From positions 16,592,422 to 16,656,421 of the forward strand of contig CM038471.1 in assembly GCA_021464415.1 (NCBI GenBank): a stretch of 64,000 nt of DNA, read 5' to 3'. Position numbers and translations under genes: made by a program. Origin of the DNA: Lonicera japonica. Lineage: Eukaryota > Streptophyta > Magnoliopsida > Dipsacales > Caprifoliaceae. Shown in pieces: positions 24,590 through 33,972 of the stretch. Positions within the stretch are counted from its first letter, which is position 1. Every line of letters begins with the position of its first letter. The notes under the pieces were generated by a model that was given only the letters and a program-made list of their open reading frames with translations, was not told the origin of the DNA and did not search any database.

Positions 24590-25289
24590 ATTTAGTATCA
24601 GAGATTGGTTACAAATCCTCCTTATAAAACCCTAGCTGCCTTCCCTCTAAACCACCACCTCGAACCTCACCATCAAATCATATTGTCAACCACCTATATT
24701 ATCAAATCAATCAAATCAACCATTGCCATCACAATCATCAAATCAAAATATTAAACCAAATCCAAATCACCAAAACACAGGAAAAAAAACTCGTAGATCA
24801 AAAACACTGAAAAACCCCTAAATCTACAATTGCCACGACTAACAAAAACACTGTCAAAACCACCACAACCAAACCACTATAGTGATTATCTCTTCTAGAC
24901 GATTCCAGAAAGCAATCATCCCAAACGGATAACTCACTCGCCGCACATGGAAAATTGTACTCACTTCGCCATTACATGCACAAATTTCCACGCGTGTGCA
25001 TCCACGCGCCTCTAACTTTAGTTGCTGTACATTCCACGATCATCTGCGTTCCCGCCCACTAGCTACCCAACGCACTACTCGTGTGTTTCATTTTCATACT
25101 CGCCCTACTGGTTTACTTTTAAACTGGTTCAGCTGCCCATACTTTTGACTGATTTTGTGCTTTTTTAACTTATTCTTAAACCCTGTAAACTAGTTCATAG
25201 GGTTTTTGACCCTCCAGATCTCAAATCTACATTTTTTTTCCTTTCTAGAGTCTGCCTCTATTTTATAGTTTTAGTTATAAGAACTTATA

Positions 25290-25800
25290 TTGGCCCTTGA
25301 TCTGACAGCCATTACTAAATCATCAATAAATGAATCTTCCCCAATCATCATTCAGATTGAAGGCTCTTCATTCAACATAGGTGTCACACTTGATGAGACT
25401 AATTATGGTATATATGGTTTTAACTTATGGAGATGCATATTGTCGAGAAGCAGAAATTATTGTTTATTTGCGATACATCTCCGATACCCAAAGAGGGAAC
25501 CACATAATACAAAGCATGGTATCCAGACAATCAAACGATAAAAAGATGGCTCCTAATGTCCATGAAATCGAAAATTATAAAATGATACATTCGCGTTCCC
25601 CATTGCACGAGAGATCTGGAATTCCCTATCTAAGGTCTTTTATGATCGGCTTGACAAACTACAAGTTTTCACGTTGAATTAAAGGGTATTTATAGCAAAA
25701 AAAGTGGCAAACATCTCTTTGAGTACTATAGAGAGCTAATAGAGATCTTCAGTGAATTAAATCATCGCGATATGGTAGTCATGGAATGACCAAATGATAT
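25290..25800 (+). pseudogene. Frameshifted Copia gag fragment
   Basis: The frame at 25290-25541 contains PIIIQIEGSSFNIGVTLDET, the conserved start of plant Copia gag proteins (the retrotransposon Copia-like N-terminal domain). The homology then moves to the overlapping frame 25381-25677 and returns after further shifts (a later piece reads like the UBN2 region, near 25690-25790). The coding sequence is broken by several frameshifts and stops and then ends, with no protease, integrase or reverse transcriptase. It lies about 700 bp downstream of the matching decayed LTR and primer site, so the two are parts of one dead element. Confidence 0.65.
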
Positions 25801-25857
25801 AGATTCATAAGAAAACCAATTCTCTTTTACTCTCAATTTGCTTTACTAAGCAAAAGT

Positions 25858-26260
25858 TGATGCGAAAAAGGCTAGCACATAATCAAGCACGTGGATTGAA
25901 GCGTACGTAGGCCCAAATTAAGTTTTCATGGATTCGATTACAAGAGCTCGTACAAGAAAATTCAAAGAATATCGTATTTTAATTATTTTTAAATTATAGA
26001 ACTTGTTTATTATTTTATTATTCAATTAGGATTAGGAAGGTTTTCCTTATTCAATTAGGATTGTTTTGGGAGTATTTTCTTAGTCAAATAGGATATTCAA
26101 TTAGTAATGATTAGTCAATTAGGATTGTTTTACTTTTCTTATTGTGTTAGGATTGGTAATTATTTTTTACACCCTATTTAAAGGGGATGATTGTATTGTT
26201 TTAATTAGAGAGCTATGAATTAATAAAATTGCGAGAGTTTTTCTCATTTGTTCTTTTAGA
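25858..26260 (+). repeat. Old LTR-like repeat R1, first part
   Basis: This segment matches the start of a second copy at 46703-47275 (gatgc.ga.aaggctagcaca, then ttcaattagga-rich sequence, then agctatgaattaataaaatt). It begins TG and contains the leader-like 'gagagctatgaattaataaa' region seen in plant LTRs. The copy is split in three by a CACTA element (26261-27362) and by the 17-kb Gypsy element (27650-44674). The joined parts would be 25858-26260, 27366-27649 and 44680-44790. Confidence 0.55.
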
Positions 26261-27362
26261 CACTACGAGAAAACAAGGATTTTACGACATTTATTTTGCT
26301 GCACTATAAATAAATGCCAAGAAAAAAGTTTTTCCGGCACCTTTGAACAAAATGCAGAGAATTTACTTCATTTTGTACAAAATACCAGGAATTTATGGCA
26401 TTTCATAACAAATGCTGATAATTTATGGCACTCTCCAATAAGTGCCGACAATATTAATATTTTTTTCGGCATTTTGTACAAAATGCCGAGAATTTAGGGT
26501 ATTTCAAAACAAATGCCGCAAATTTACAGCACTCTTCAACAAGCTAGTGTGAACAATATTAATACTTTTCCTAATATTTTGTACAAAAAGTTTGAAGTTT
26601 ATGCCATTCTATACAAGATCTAATAAATTCTAACATTTTTTAGCAAATGTTAGCAATGTTAAAGTATAGGTAACCCAAAATTTTATTATATAGTGTGTGT
26701 ATATCTTTGCACACCTTATGCGTCAGTTGTGTCGAAAAAGAAATATAGTTCAAAATATTAATAATCTTGTTTATTTAAATCAAAATTTTAATTATATGTA
26801 TTTGAATTAAATTAAAGTATAAATAATATACACAAATAAATAAAAATTGTCATCAATTGAAATAATTAAAAAAAATCTAAAAAACTTAATCAACGAAGAA
26901 CTTTATGTAAATTTTTAGTATCTCTTTTTATGTAATGGTGCCAGTAGTTCATATTTATATGTGGATGTATATTGTGTGTATATATAGAAATAAGTTATTA
27001 AAAGAAGAATTTACAATTTACTAACAATTAAGTATTTTGACGCAGCGATTAATGAGTTGAGATAAAGAATGCGTATGGTGAAACTTGGTGTTATCACGAG
27101 TTCGAGTCTCGCTAGAGACAAAACTTGTGGAATTTATTATTTTTGTTATTGTAGATTTCATGGCACTTATATAAATGCCGCAAAAAAAGTTTTGTCGGCA
27201 ATGTTCCCGGCATTTGTAAAAATGCCGAAAATCTTTTATGACATTGGCTTTTAAGGTACTTAAACAAATGCTGAGAAAAATGCCGTAAAAAGTTTTTGCT
27301 GCATTTATACTACTTATAACGGCATTATACTAATGCCGAGAAAAGCCATTTTTTTTGTAGTG
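26261..27362. mobile_element. Non-autonomous CACTA element nested in repeat R1
   Basis: The 1102-bp element begins CACTACGAGAAAACAAGG and ends in GTAGTG, with inverted termini. It is flanked by the 3-bp duplication AGA (26258-26260 and 27363-27365). Subterminal regions carry many copies of GGCATTT / AATGCCG and variants, the kind of repeated motif bound by CACTA accessory proteins. There is no transposase coding sequence. It interrupts an LTR-like repeat whose undivided copy is at 46703-47275. Confidence 0.8.
27035..27155 (+). repeat. Possible SINE-like segment inside the CACTA element
   Basis: The text 'gcagcgattaatgagttgag' followed about 40-50 bp later by 'gagttcgagtctcgc' resembles decayed A and B boxes of a tRNA-type polymerase III promoter. 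No cloverleaf can be drawn and no poly(A)/T tail or target duplication was confirmed. Confidence 0.25.
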
Positions 27363-27365
27363 AGA

Positions 27366-27649
27366 ACATGTTGAACAAATTCGGTTTATCCGTAATGTTC
27401 ATTCAACTTATCAATTGATTCACCATCATCAATTGTGGCGTCATTCGCGTATACCAAGGTTTGCATCTTTCTATAGGTGTTGGGTCGCGGTGTCCATCAA
27501 TCCACCTATCCTTATATATCAAGGTTCTTGCTTCCTTATAAGCAACGGGTCGCAGTACCCATCAATCTATCTATTCTTATATGCCAAGGTTCTTGCTTCC
27601 TTATAAGCAACGGATCGCGTTGCCATTCAAATCTAATTGTAGAAACGGT
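27366..27649 (+). repeat. Old LTR-like repeat R1, second part with tandem duplication
   Basis: This continues the repeat R1 (aattgtggcgtcattcgc and on) up to the Gypsy insertion. It includes two or three tandem units of about 65 bp around 'ccaaggttcttgcttcctta' and 'caacgg.tcgc' at about 27480-27630. The short open frames here are repeat products. Confidence 0.5.
27645..27649. repeat. 5-bp target duplication (left) of the Gypsy element
   Basis: ACGGT here is repeated exactly at 44675-44679, beyond the far LTR. Confidence 0.9.
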
Positions 27650-28838
27650 TGTGAGAATCCGCAAATGCGGCCCCCCGGGTCTCGTCCCCGTTGGTGGTGG
27701 GGGTCATGGGACGTCGGAACTGATTCCGTCATTCCATTTGCTGGAGCGTTTTCGTTGATTCATATCAGGTGTCCCTACGTTCTATTTCTAGATGCAAGGG
27801 GGTTCATTCAGAGTCGCCAGTACGTTTTACGAGAAAACGGACAAAAAAGGTCGTGTAAGAGGAAAGGCTATAGACAAGCCTTTCTTTACACGTTTGTCTG
27901 CGAAACCGGGATTCTTATAGGGTTCGGAAACTATATTACGGTTTGGGAAGGTGTTAAGCACCCATTCCGCCCTTTCGGTCTCTAGTGGTCTTATATGTTT
28001 ATTCTATGTTGAAAAACTTGGATGCTTTTACCGACAGTCTACTACTTTTTAAATAAATAATAAAAAAACCCTAATTTGGGAAAACGGGGAAAGGAATGAA
28101 AACCTTTGTGTTCCGAGATCCGATGTTTTTATGTTTAAAAGATGTAATGACAAATGACAAAAACCTTTTATTTTTGAAAGAGTATTCCGTATTATTTCCT
28201 CAGATAATGACGGTTTTCTCGAGTTGTGATTATTTTGAAAAAGGTTCGGATCTTTATGTCGGGACTAATTCAATATGGAATTTGAACTCTTTGAGGAGAG
28301 TTTATCAGACACGTCGCAGTCTATGGAAAAGACAAGATATGTGGATTTTAATTCCTAGATAAGTCTTTATCGGTCCGGGGTTTGAAAACAGGGTTTATCC
28401 GGACGATAATGTACTTACTCTTCTGGTTTTGAAAGTAGTTTTATCAGGGTCTTTTGTTTTGAAAACGGTAGACTATTGGTAACTTGACAATAAGTTTATT
28501 CAAATAAAACGTGGACAGAATAACAGAAGTAAAACAAGTACACAGATATCTAATCTTAAATACTAGAAGGGACTTTCTTTACCTTCCCGACGAGAATAAT
28601 AATAAGAAAGAAAATATAATACGGCAGAGGGATCTCCGGCGATAATAATCTTCTCTTTCTTTAGATATTTCCGAGAAATCGATTCCGGAGACGGGACACG
28701 TCGAGTGTCGAGGATAGATTCGATAATTCTTCAGAAATAAGATAATAGTAGAAAAGTGCTTGATAAAAATCAAATCTAAAGCTCCAAATTCTCAGATTCC
28801 CATTGCTGCCCCTCCTTGAACCCTTGGGGGTGTTGGCC

Positions 28839-28846
28839 TATTTATA
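28839..28846 (-). promoter_or_regulatory. TATA box of the LTR promoter (3' LTR copy)
   Basis: The plus strand reads TATTTATA, so the minus strand reads TATAAATA, within AGTATAAATAGG. It lies 15 bp downstream (on the minus strand) of the last palindrome in the cluster at 28862-29119. This is the expected place for an LTR promoter driving minus-strand transcription. Confidence 0.7.
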
Positions 28847-28861
28847 CTGCTCGGGAGGGAT

Positions 28862-29119
28862 TGTCGCGCGACATTTCCTTAAAAAAGGAGAATGTCGCGC
28901 GACATTGTGATATGTCGCGCGACATACGGGAATGTCGCGCGACAAACGGCTGAAGTGATGGTTCTGACAGATTGATGTGTCAGAAAGTGGTTGGTCTGGT
29001 GCAGAGGGGGAATGTCGTGCGACATAGTGGAATTGTCGCGCGACATATCAGGGATTGTCGCGCGACAATGTGATATGTCGTGCGACAATCTCTCTAAAAA
29101 ACAAGTTTGTCGGGCGACA
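28862..29119. promoter_or_regulatory. Cluster of nine TGTCGCGCGACA palindromes in the 3' LTR
   Basis: Perfect 12-bp palindromes start at 28862, 28893, 28913, 28933, 29034 and 29056. Two TGTCGTGCGACA variants start at 29013 and 29076, and one TGTCGGGCGACA at 29108. Each perfect copy carries three CpG sites. The cluster lies directly upstream of the LTR TATA box on the minus strand. The same motif stands before both antisense genes, which suggests a common binding protein. Binding is inferred; repetition and position are seen. Confidence 0.8.
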
Positions 29120-29226
29120 AACCCTCCTAGTGTAGTACCGGGTCCTCGGGTGGGTCCCGGACCCAAAATAGTAGTTCTCGGAGGTCGTTAGGGTTCTTGC
29201 GGGGGTCACGGATCGGGGTGTCTACA

Positions 29227-30060
29227 GACCCTCTCGACTCAAGCTCCTTGCTTGCAAGGAATTGAGGCGACTGGAAGAGACCTTGATCCATGGCTCCCGC
29301 AGGAACTCTAAGAAAGTGTATGCGTATAGACGTACTTGTGAGTGCCTCCGGAGAGGGCTTGGCGATTGGTTTGCCTCCGCAGAGGGCTCGTGTTACCTCA
29401 TTGCCCCTTTCGAGGACTTTCATTTGTTCCACTTTGCGCCTCAGATGGGAGGACTACCGTATGCCTCTCTAGGAGGGCTTCGCCTCAGGTGGGAGGACTA
29501 CCGTTCGTGCCTCTCTGGGAGGGCTTCGCCTCAGGTGGGAGGACTACCGTTCGTGCCTCTCTGGGAGGGCTTCGCCTCAGGTGGGAGGACTACCGTTGCT
29601 ACACCGTGCCTCTCTGGGAGGGCTTTTTAGATCTTCTCGCCTCATGTGGGAGGACTACCATTGTGCCTCTCTGGGAGGGCTTCGCCTCAGGTGGGAGGAC
29701 TACCGTTCGTGCCTCTCTGGGAGGGCTTCGCCTCAGGTGGGAGGACTACCGTTGTGCCTCTCTGGGAGGGCTTCGCCTCAGGTGGGAGGACTACCGTGGT
29801 GCCTCTTTGGGAGGGCTTCGCCTCAGGTGGGAGGACTACCGTTGTGCCTCTCTGGGAGGGCTTCTAGATCTGAAAGAAGAAGGAAAAAATGCCTCTGGGA
29901 GGACTTTCATGAGTAACTTTTGCCTCTGGAGAGGGCTTGTGATTTTGTATATTGCCTCCGGAGAGGGCTTGTGTTTGTGCATTGCCTCCGGAGAGGGCTT
30001 GTGTTTGTGCGTTGCCTCTGGAGAGGGCTTGTGTTGGTGAATTGCCTCTCTTAGACTGCT
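29227..30060. repeat. Minisatellite region (43-45-bp and ~29-bp units) next to the 3' LTR
   Basis: Between about 29434 and 29870 a 43-45-bp unit containing gcctctctgggagggcttcg and gggaggactaccg recurs, with nine copies of the gggaggactacc core. Near 29341-29395 and 29919-30040 shorter units, ttgcctc(c/t)ggagagggcttgtg, recur six times. The long open frames across it (up to 232 codons at 29342-30040) simply translate the repeat. In Tat elements this 3' untranslated region is known to be hypervariable and rich in tandem repeats. The bases just before the LTR read GAGAGGGTC on the minus strand, a weak candidate polypurine tract. Confidence 0.85.
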
Positions 30061-30857
30061 AGAGTGAGAGAGAGAGTAGATTTTGCGAAGGTAAAAAGAA
30101 CTTCTCAGGGTCTATTCGGGATGTCCGTTTCCCTGTATCTTTCTGAACTTTACTCTCATGTTTTCCTCGAGTGAAGATGTTTCACTCAGAAGGCAGTTTT
30201 CGGATTTCTTTGCTCTCCGCAGAGTGATGGTCCGAGGTTTTCCAAATCATTTCTTCTGTATCATGCTGAAAAGAAAATTTGCTTGAAAGTTCAATCTCTG
30301 ATCTTTATTCTTTTTTTAGTTTTCTCTTTTGGTGGGCCCACATCGTATTCTGTTTTTTCGATGCCCTTATTTCTCCCTCTTTTGGGAAAGACTTTTCCTG
30401 GCCCTCTCTGTTTTTGACCAGGAATCCTTTTGTCCCTTTGTCGTGATCAGGAGCCTTACTCACCCAAAACGAAGCCCTGAGCCGGTCTTGGCCTAGCTGT
30501 CACTTTTGGTGTGGCTCTCCCTGTCACTCTGCATTTTCTGTTTCTCTCGCTCGCTCTGGGCGCTCATACGGGTTCTTTCTCTTTTCTACTCTTTCAATTT
30601 TTTCTATTCCCGTCTTATATCGCTATTCTGCTTTTTATTTGACGGTCTCGGTCCTTCTGTAAGATCAGAGACTACTTTTAATCGCGGCATTCTGTTTTCG
30701 CATTTTTTTTTTTTTTGGAGAGATGATTTGGAAGTTTTCTTTTTGAACTTTTTATCATGGGTGTGCGGTTTTTAGCAATTTTCCGAAAACTGCTTCTCCG
30801 AAGTGCCTCTGCAGAAGATAAAATGAGACAGAGGTCAAAAAATCAGGGATGAGGGGG
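30061..30857. other. Non-coding internal sequence of the Gypsy element
   Basis: This T/C-rich stretch has only short open frames (one of 89 codons at 30506-30775, hydrophobic and Phe-rich, with no homology I recognise). A run of 16 T's lies near 30701-30716. It separates the minisatellite from the promoter of the first antisense gene. Confidence 0.5.
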
Positions 30858-30860
30858 GAT

Positions 30861-30925
30861 TGTCGCGCGACATTTCGGTGCCTGGCTCTTTGTCGCGCGA
30901 CAATGTGGCCATTTGTCGCGCGACA
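30861..30925. promoter_or_regulatory. Three TGTCGCGCGACA palindromes upstream of the antisense PMD gene
   Basis: Perfect copies occupy 30861-30872, 30891-30902 and 30914-30925. The last ends 13 bp before a plus-strand TATA box. The same palindrome fills the LTR promoter and the promoter of the second antisense gene. Confidence 0.8.
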
Positions 30926-30938
30926 AACTGACCCACCA

Positions 30939-30944
30939 TATAAA
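30939..30944 (+). promoter_or_regulatory. TATA box of the antisense PMD gene
   Basis: TATAAA within ccatataaacccc, followed by a CT-rich leader (about 30961-31025, tctctttctctctctagc) typical of plant 5' untranslated regions, and then the ATG at 31093. Confidence 0.65.
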
Positions 30945-31092
30945 CCCCTTGCTGAGCTCATTCCACCTCATTCTCTCCTTTCTCTTTCTCTCTCTAGCTC
31001 TCTTTTTCTCTCTTTTCTTCTCTCCCAAGCGCGGAAGCTCTGCCGTGTTTTTTGACTTTTCCGACCTTTTCACACATATTCTACCTATATCG

Positions 31093-33879
31093 ATGGACCC
31101 TGCTCATCTCGACCGATTGGAGGGTGACCAGGAGGAGGTCACCTTTACTGACGCTCAGGGCGTTCTTCGCTGCAGCCCTCATCACGACGACTGGGCGGAC
31201 TTGGACTGGTATGATGAGGATGGGATAGACCGCGGTCGGGCGGTGGTCTATCGGGATGCTATCCGAGCTGCTCCGGTCCCGGACGTCCCGTGGCTTTTGA
31301 TGGAGCCCGTTTCTCACGAGATTCGTCGTCGATCTCTGGTATGTCTTCTTTCGTGCATTTATCTATTCTGCTTCTTGTCGTTTCCTGTATTTGTTTTAGA
31401 TAATGTTAGTATGCATGTCTGACTAGGAATAACGCCCGATTTTTAGCGAACACATACTTTTACCTGTGATACCTCTTAGTTTAGAAAATTACATAATGTA
31501 CCCCCATGACTCTATAACTCTCATAATTACACCAAAGTACCCTCAGGTTTTGAAAATTACATAATTTACCCTTATAACCCCTATAACTCTCATGATTACA
31601 CCAAAGTACCCTCAGGTTTTGGAAATTACATATTTTACCCTTATAACCCCATAACTCTCATAATTACACCAAAGTACCCTCAGGTTTTGGAAAATTACAT
31701 AATTTACCCTTATAACCCTCTAACTCTCATAATTACACCAAAGTACCCTCAGGTTTTGGAAAATTACATAATTTACCCTTATAGCCCTATAACTCTCATA
31801 ATTACACCAAAGTACCCTCAGGTTTTGGAAAATTACATAATTTACCCTTATAACCCCATAACTCTCATAATTACACCAAAGTACCCTCAGGTTTTGGAAA
31901 ATTACATAATTTACCCTTATAGCTCCTATAACTCTCATAATTGCACCAAAGTACCCTCAGGTTTTGGAAATTACATAATTTACCCTTATAACCCCATAAC
32001 TCTCATAATTACACCAAAGTACCCTCAGGTTTTGGAAATTACATAATTTACCCTTATAACCCCTATAACTCTCATAATTACACCAAAGTACCCTCAGGTT
32101 TTGGAAATTACATAATTTACCCTTATAACCCCATAACTCTCATAATTACACCAAAGTACCCTCATAACCTCATACTCGTTCCTTTGTCTGCAGTGGGTTG
32201 GCCGCGGTTGGGGTTCCCCCAACGCTATATCTTCGGAGTGGCGACGGGCACCGGCCCCTGTCCAGGAGTTGATTCTCGCGACTCCTTTTGGCTCCCTCTT
32301 CGACGCCCTCCCAGAGCGAGTATCTAGGGCGACAGTTTTAGTATCGGCTCTGGCTTGCCACTGGTGGGACACCACCCATACCTTTCACTGGAGCTGGGGG
32401 GAGATGACGATGACCCCCCTCGATTTGTTTGCTTTGACCGGGATCCCTTCAGGGGGGGTCCCCATCCAGATCGACGTCCCCTTGCGTCTGACAGCCGAGG
32501 GCATTGTTAGTTCATTAGGATGGTTTCCGGAGCGACGGAGTTCCGGCGACACGATTCCTCGGGGCGTCTTGGTTACGCGGTTAGCCACAGAGAGGGCTCG
32601 ACTAGCTGCTTCAGGGGTTCCTATGACCCGTCAGGAGGCGCGCCAGTATGCCCGCGTCTTTCTTCTATTGACACTCCATGATTTATTCGAGGCTCGTGGT
32701 GGGGACACGGCTCATCTTTGGTGGTTGCCCTATCTTCGGGACTTCAGCCTCATGTTTGACTACGACTGGGGAGGCTTCATTCTTGCAGTCCTTTACGATG
32801 CCATGGACCAGGTCTCTCGTCATTTAGCCCTGAACCTCAAGGGCTTTTCTTTGCTGTGGGAGGTACATTTTTTAGTCTTTCTGTCTTTGCTTCAGTTCTT
32901 TGCTCATTACTTGTTGATCATTGCTGATTTCTTCTATCTTTCATTTTCAGAGCTGGTTTGTAGCTTATACCCGTCTGGGTCGCGCCCAGGTGGATCTCCT
33001 CGTTGAGAACGAGGACCAGTTCCCTTTTCTCCGCCGATTCATCGCGGGGAACTATAGGGCTCCCTATGTATACCGGACTCGGGAGACCGGAGCTGCTGCT
33101 GTCCATGACCTGCGGGAGGAGCAGGTAAGAATATTTTTAGTTTTCTTGCTTTTCAATAGTCAGATAGAGTAGAATATATAAAATACTAAAATAAAATCTT
33201 ATTCTCTTTTCAGATTGAGTGGGCCCCTTGGGGTGATCTGGGTCCTCATCATGGGTATGGTCGTGCTCTGACCGCCTCGAGGACCAGGCGGCTTATCCGG
33301 GATGAGTACGGCCTTCTCTTCTACTTGGGTGAGAGGGTCATTCGTCAGCACACGCCATCCCAGTGGCCTCGTGTTCCATTGTTCCCTCCTGTTCTGATGA
33401 GGCGGACGGGCGAGATCGACCCGGTAACGGTGCAGGCTTTGGTTGACGGACTCGGCTTCCAGACGTTCGTCGAGGAGGGAGACTATGCTATTTTTGCTGC
33501 CCGTTACCTGATGAGGGAGCCGAAGGGGACTCGGGGACGGGTCTTCTATGAGAGGTATCGGGCATTGGGGGGTGATCCTCATTATATACGGGGACAGACC
33601 CATTTAGCTAGGGTGGTTCCGGGTCATCTGCCACCTGTCTGTGCAAGATATATACATATATATATAAGAGTCGGTAATTTAAAAGTCGTACCTTCTAGTG
33701 TAGTGATACTTATGTTTCCTGCAAAAAAGAACAAGGTGAGAACAGAAAAGCATCCAGAAGTGATTCTTTTGGCAAAGATGACCATTATGTATAAGAAAAA
33801 AGTAGGGTGCCCCCCAGATGGGTTTGTCGCGCGACAATCCCTCCTGGTCATGGGTTTGTCGCGCGACACTTCCCCCTGA
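31093..33879 (+). CDS. Plant mobile domain protein encoded antisense in the Gypsy element
   Basis: Proposed exons are 31093-31338, 32194-32862, 32951-33124 and 33214-33879. All introns are GT-AG and all junctions are in phase 0. Joined, they give about 584 residues. An acidic N-terminus (GDQEEVTFTDAQ) precedes a plant mobile domain (PF10536 type). Exon 2 has the hallmark THTFHWSWGEMTMTPLDLFA followed by LTGIPSGGVP, and further on a Trp-rich segment (HLWWLPYLRDFSLMFDYDW). This domain is found in the Arabidopsis proteins MAIN and MAIL1 and widely in transposons. The C-terminal end is uncertain: family-like sequence stops near 33640 and the frame then stays open to 33879, running into the next promoter, so an unseen intron or earlier end is possible. 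A TATA box and palindrome cluster lie upstream. No lesion is visible. Confidence 0.7.
31488..32163. repeat. 69-bp minisatellite inside intron 1 of the antisense PMD gene
   Basis: About ten tandem copies of a 68-71-bp unit containing ataatttacccttataacc and aattacaccaaagtaccctc fill most of the first intron. Copies are very alike, with small differences such as one or two extra bases. The open frames here (119 codons at 31687-32046 and one opposite) translate the repeat. The array ends about 30 bp before the exon 2 acceptor at 32191-32193. Confidence 0.9.
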
Positions 33880-33900
33880 AAATGGGTTTGTCGCGCGACA
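33825..33900. promoter_or_regulatory. Three TGTCGCGCGACA palindromes upstream of the second antisense gene
   Basis: Perfect copies are at 33825-33836, 33857-33868 and 33889-33900. Each is preceded by GGGTT, so the whole unit may be longer than 12 bp here. The last copy lies 26 bp before a TATA box. Confidence 0.8.
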
Positions 33901-33926
33901 AACAGGTACAGGACCCTCTTTTTTGC

Positions 33927-33934
33927 TATAAATA
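33927..33934 (+). promoter_or_regulatory. TATA box of the second antisense gene
   Basis: TATAAATA within tgctataaatacccc, 39 bp before the ATG at 33973, with a short C/T-rich leader. The spacing is tight but acceptable if transcription starts close to 33960. Confidence 0.6.
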
Positions 33935-33972
33935 CCCCCATCTTCCTTCCTTCATCCCCACACCTCTCCAAA

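Larger units (their letters stand above)
27650..29226 (-). repeat. 3' LTR of the Gypsy element
   Basis: 1577 bp, beginning TGTGAGAATCCGC and ending GGGGTGTCTACA in plus orientation. It aligns base for base with 43098-44674 at an offset of 15448. The only difference I found is A at 27731 against G at 43179. It contains a minus-strand TATA box and nine palindromes. The small open frames inside it are identical in both LTRs and look non-coding. Confidence 0.95.

Noticed and set aside
28862..29119. CRISPR-like array of short palindromic repeats
   Set aside because: The genome is a plant's, spacing is irregular (20-80 bp), spacers are not uniform and the repeats belong to an LTR promoter region.
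28879..29191. Open frames in both LTRs with repeated CRAT / SRD / VARQ peptides
   Set aside because: They only translate the TGTCGCGCGACA palindrome in different frames, and lie in promoter DNA.
29342..30040. 232-codon open frame next to the 3' LTR
   Set aside because: It is the translation of a 45-bp tandem repeat without stops; other frames across the array are open too.
31687..32046. 119-codon open frame with ENYIIYPYNP repeats
   Set aside because: It is a product of the 69-bp minisatellite, which lies in a predicted intron.
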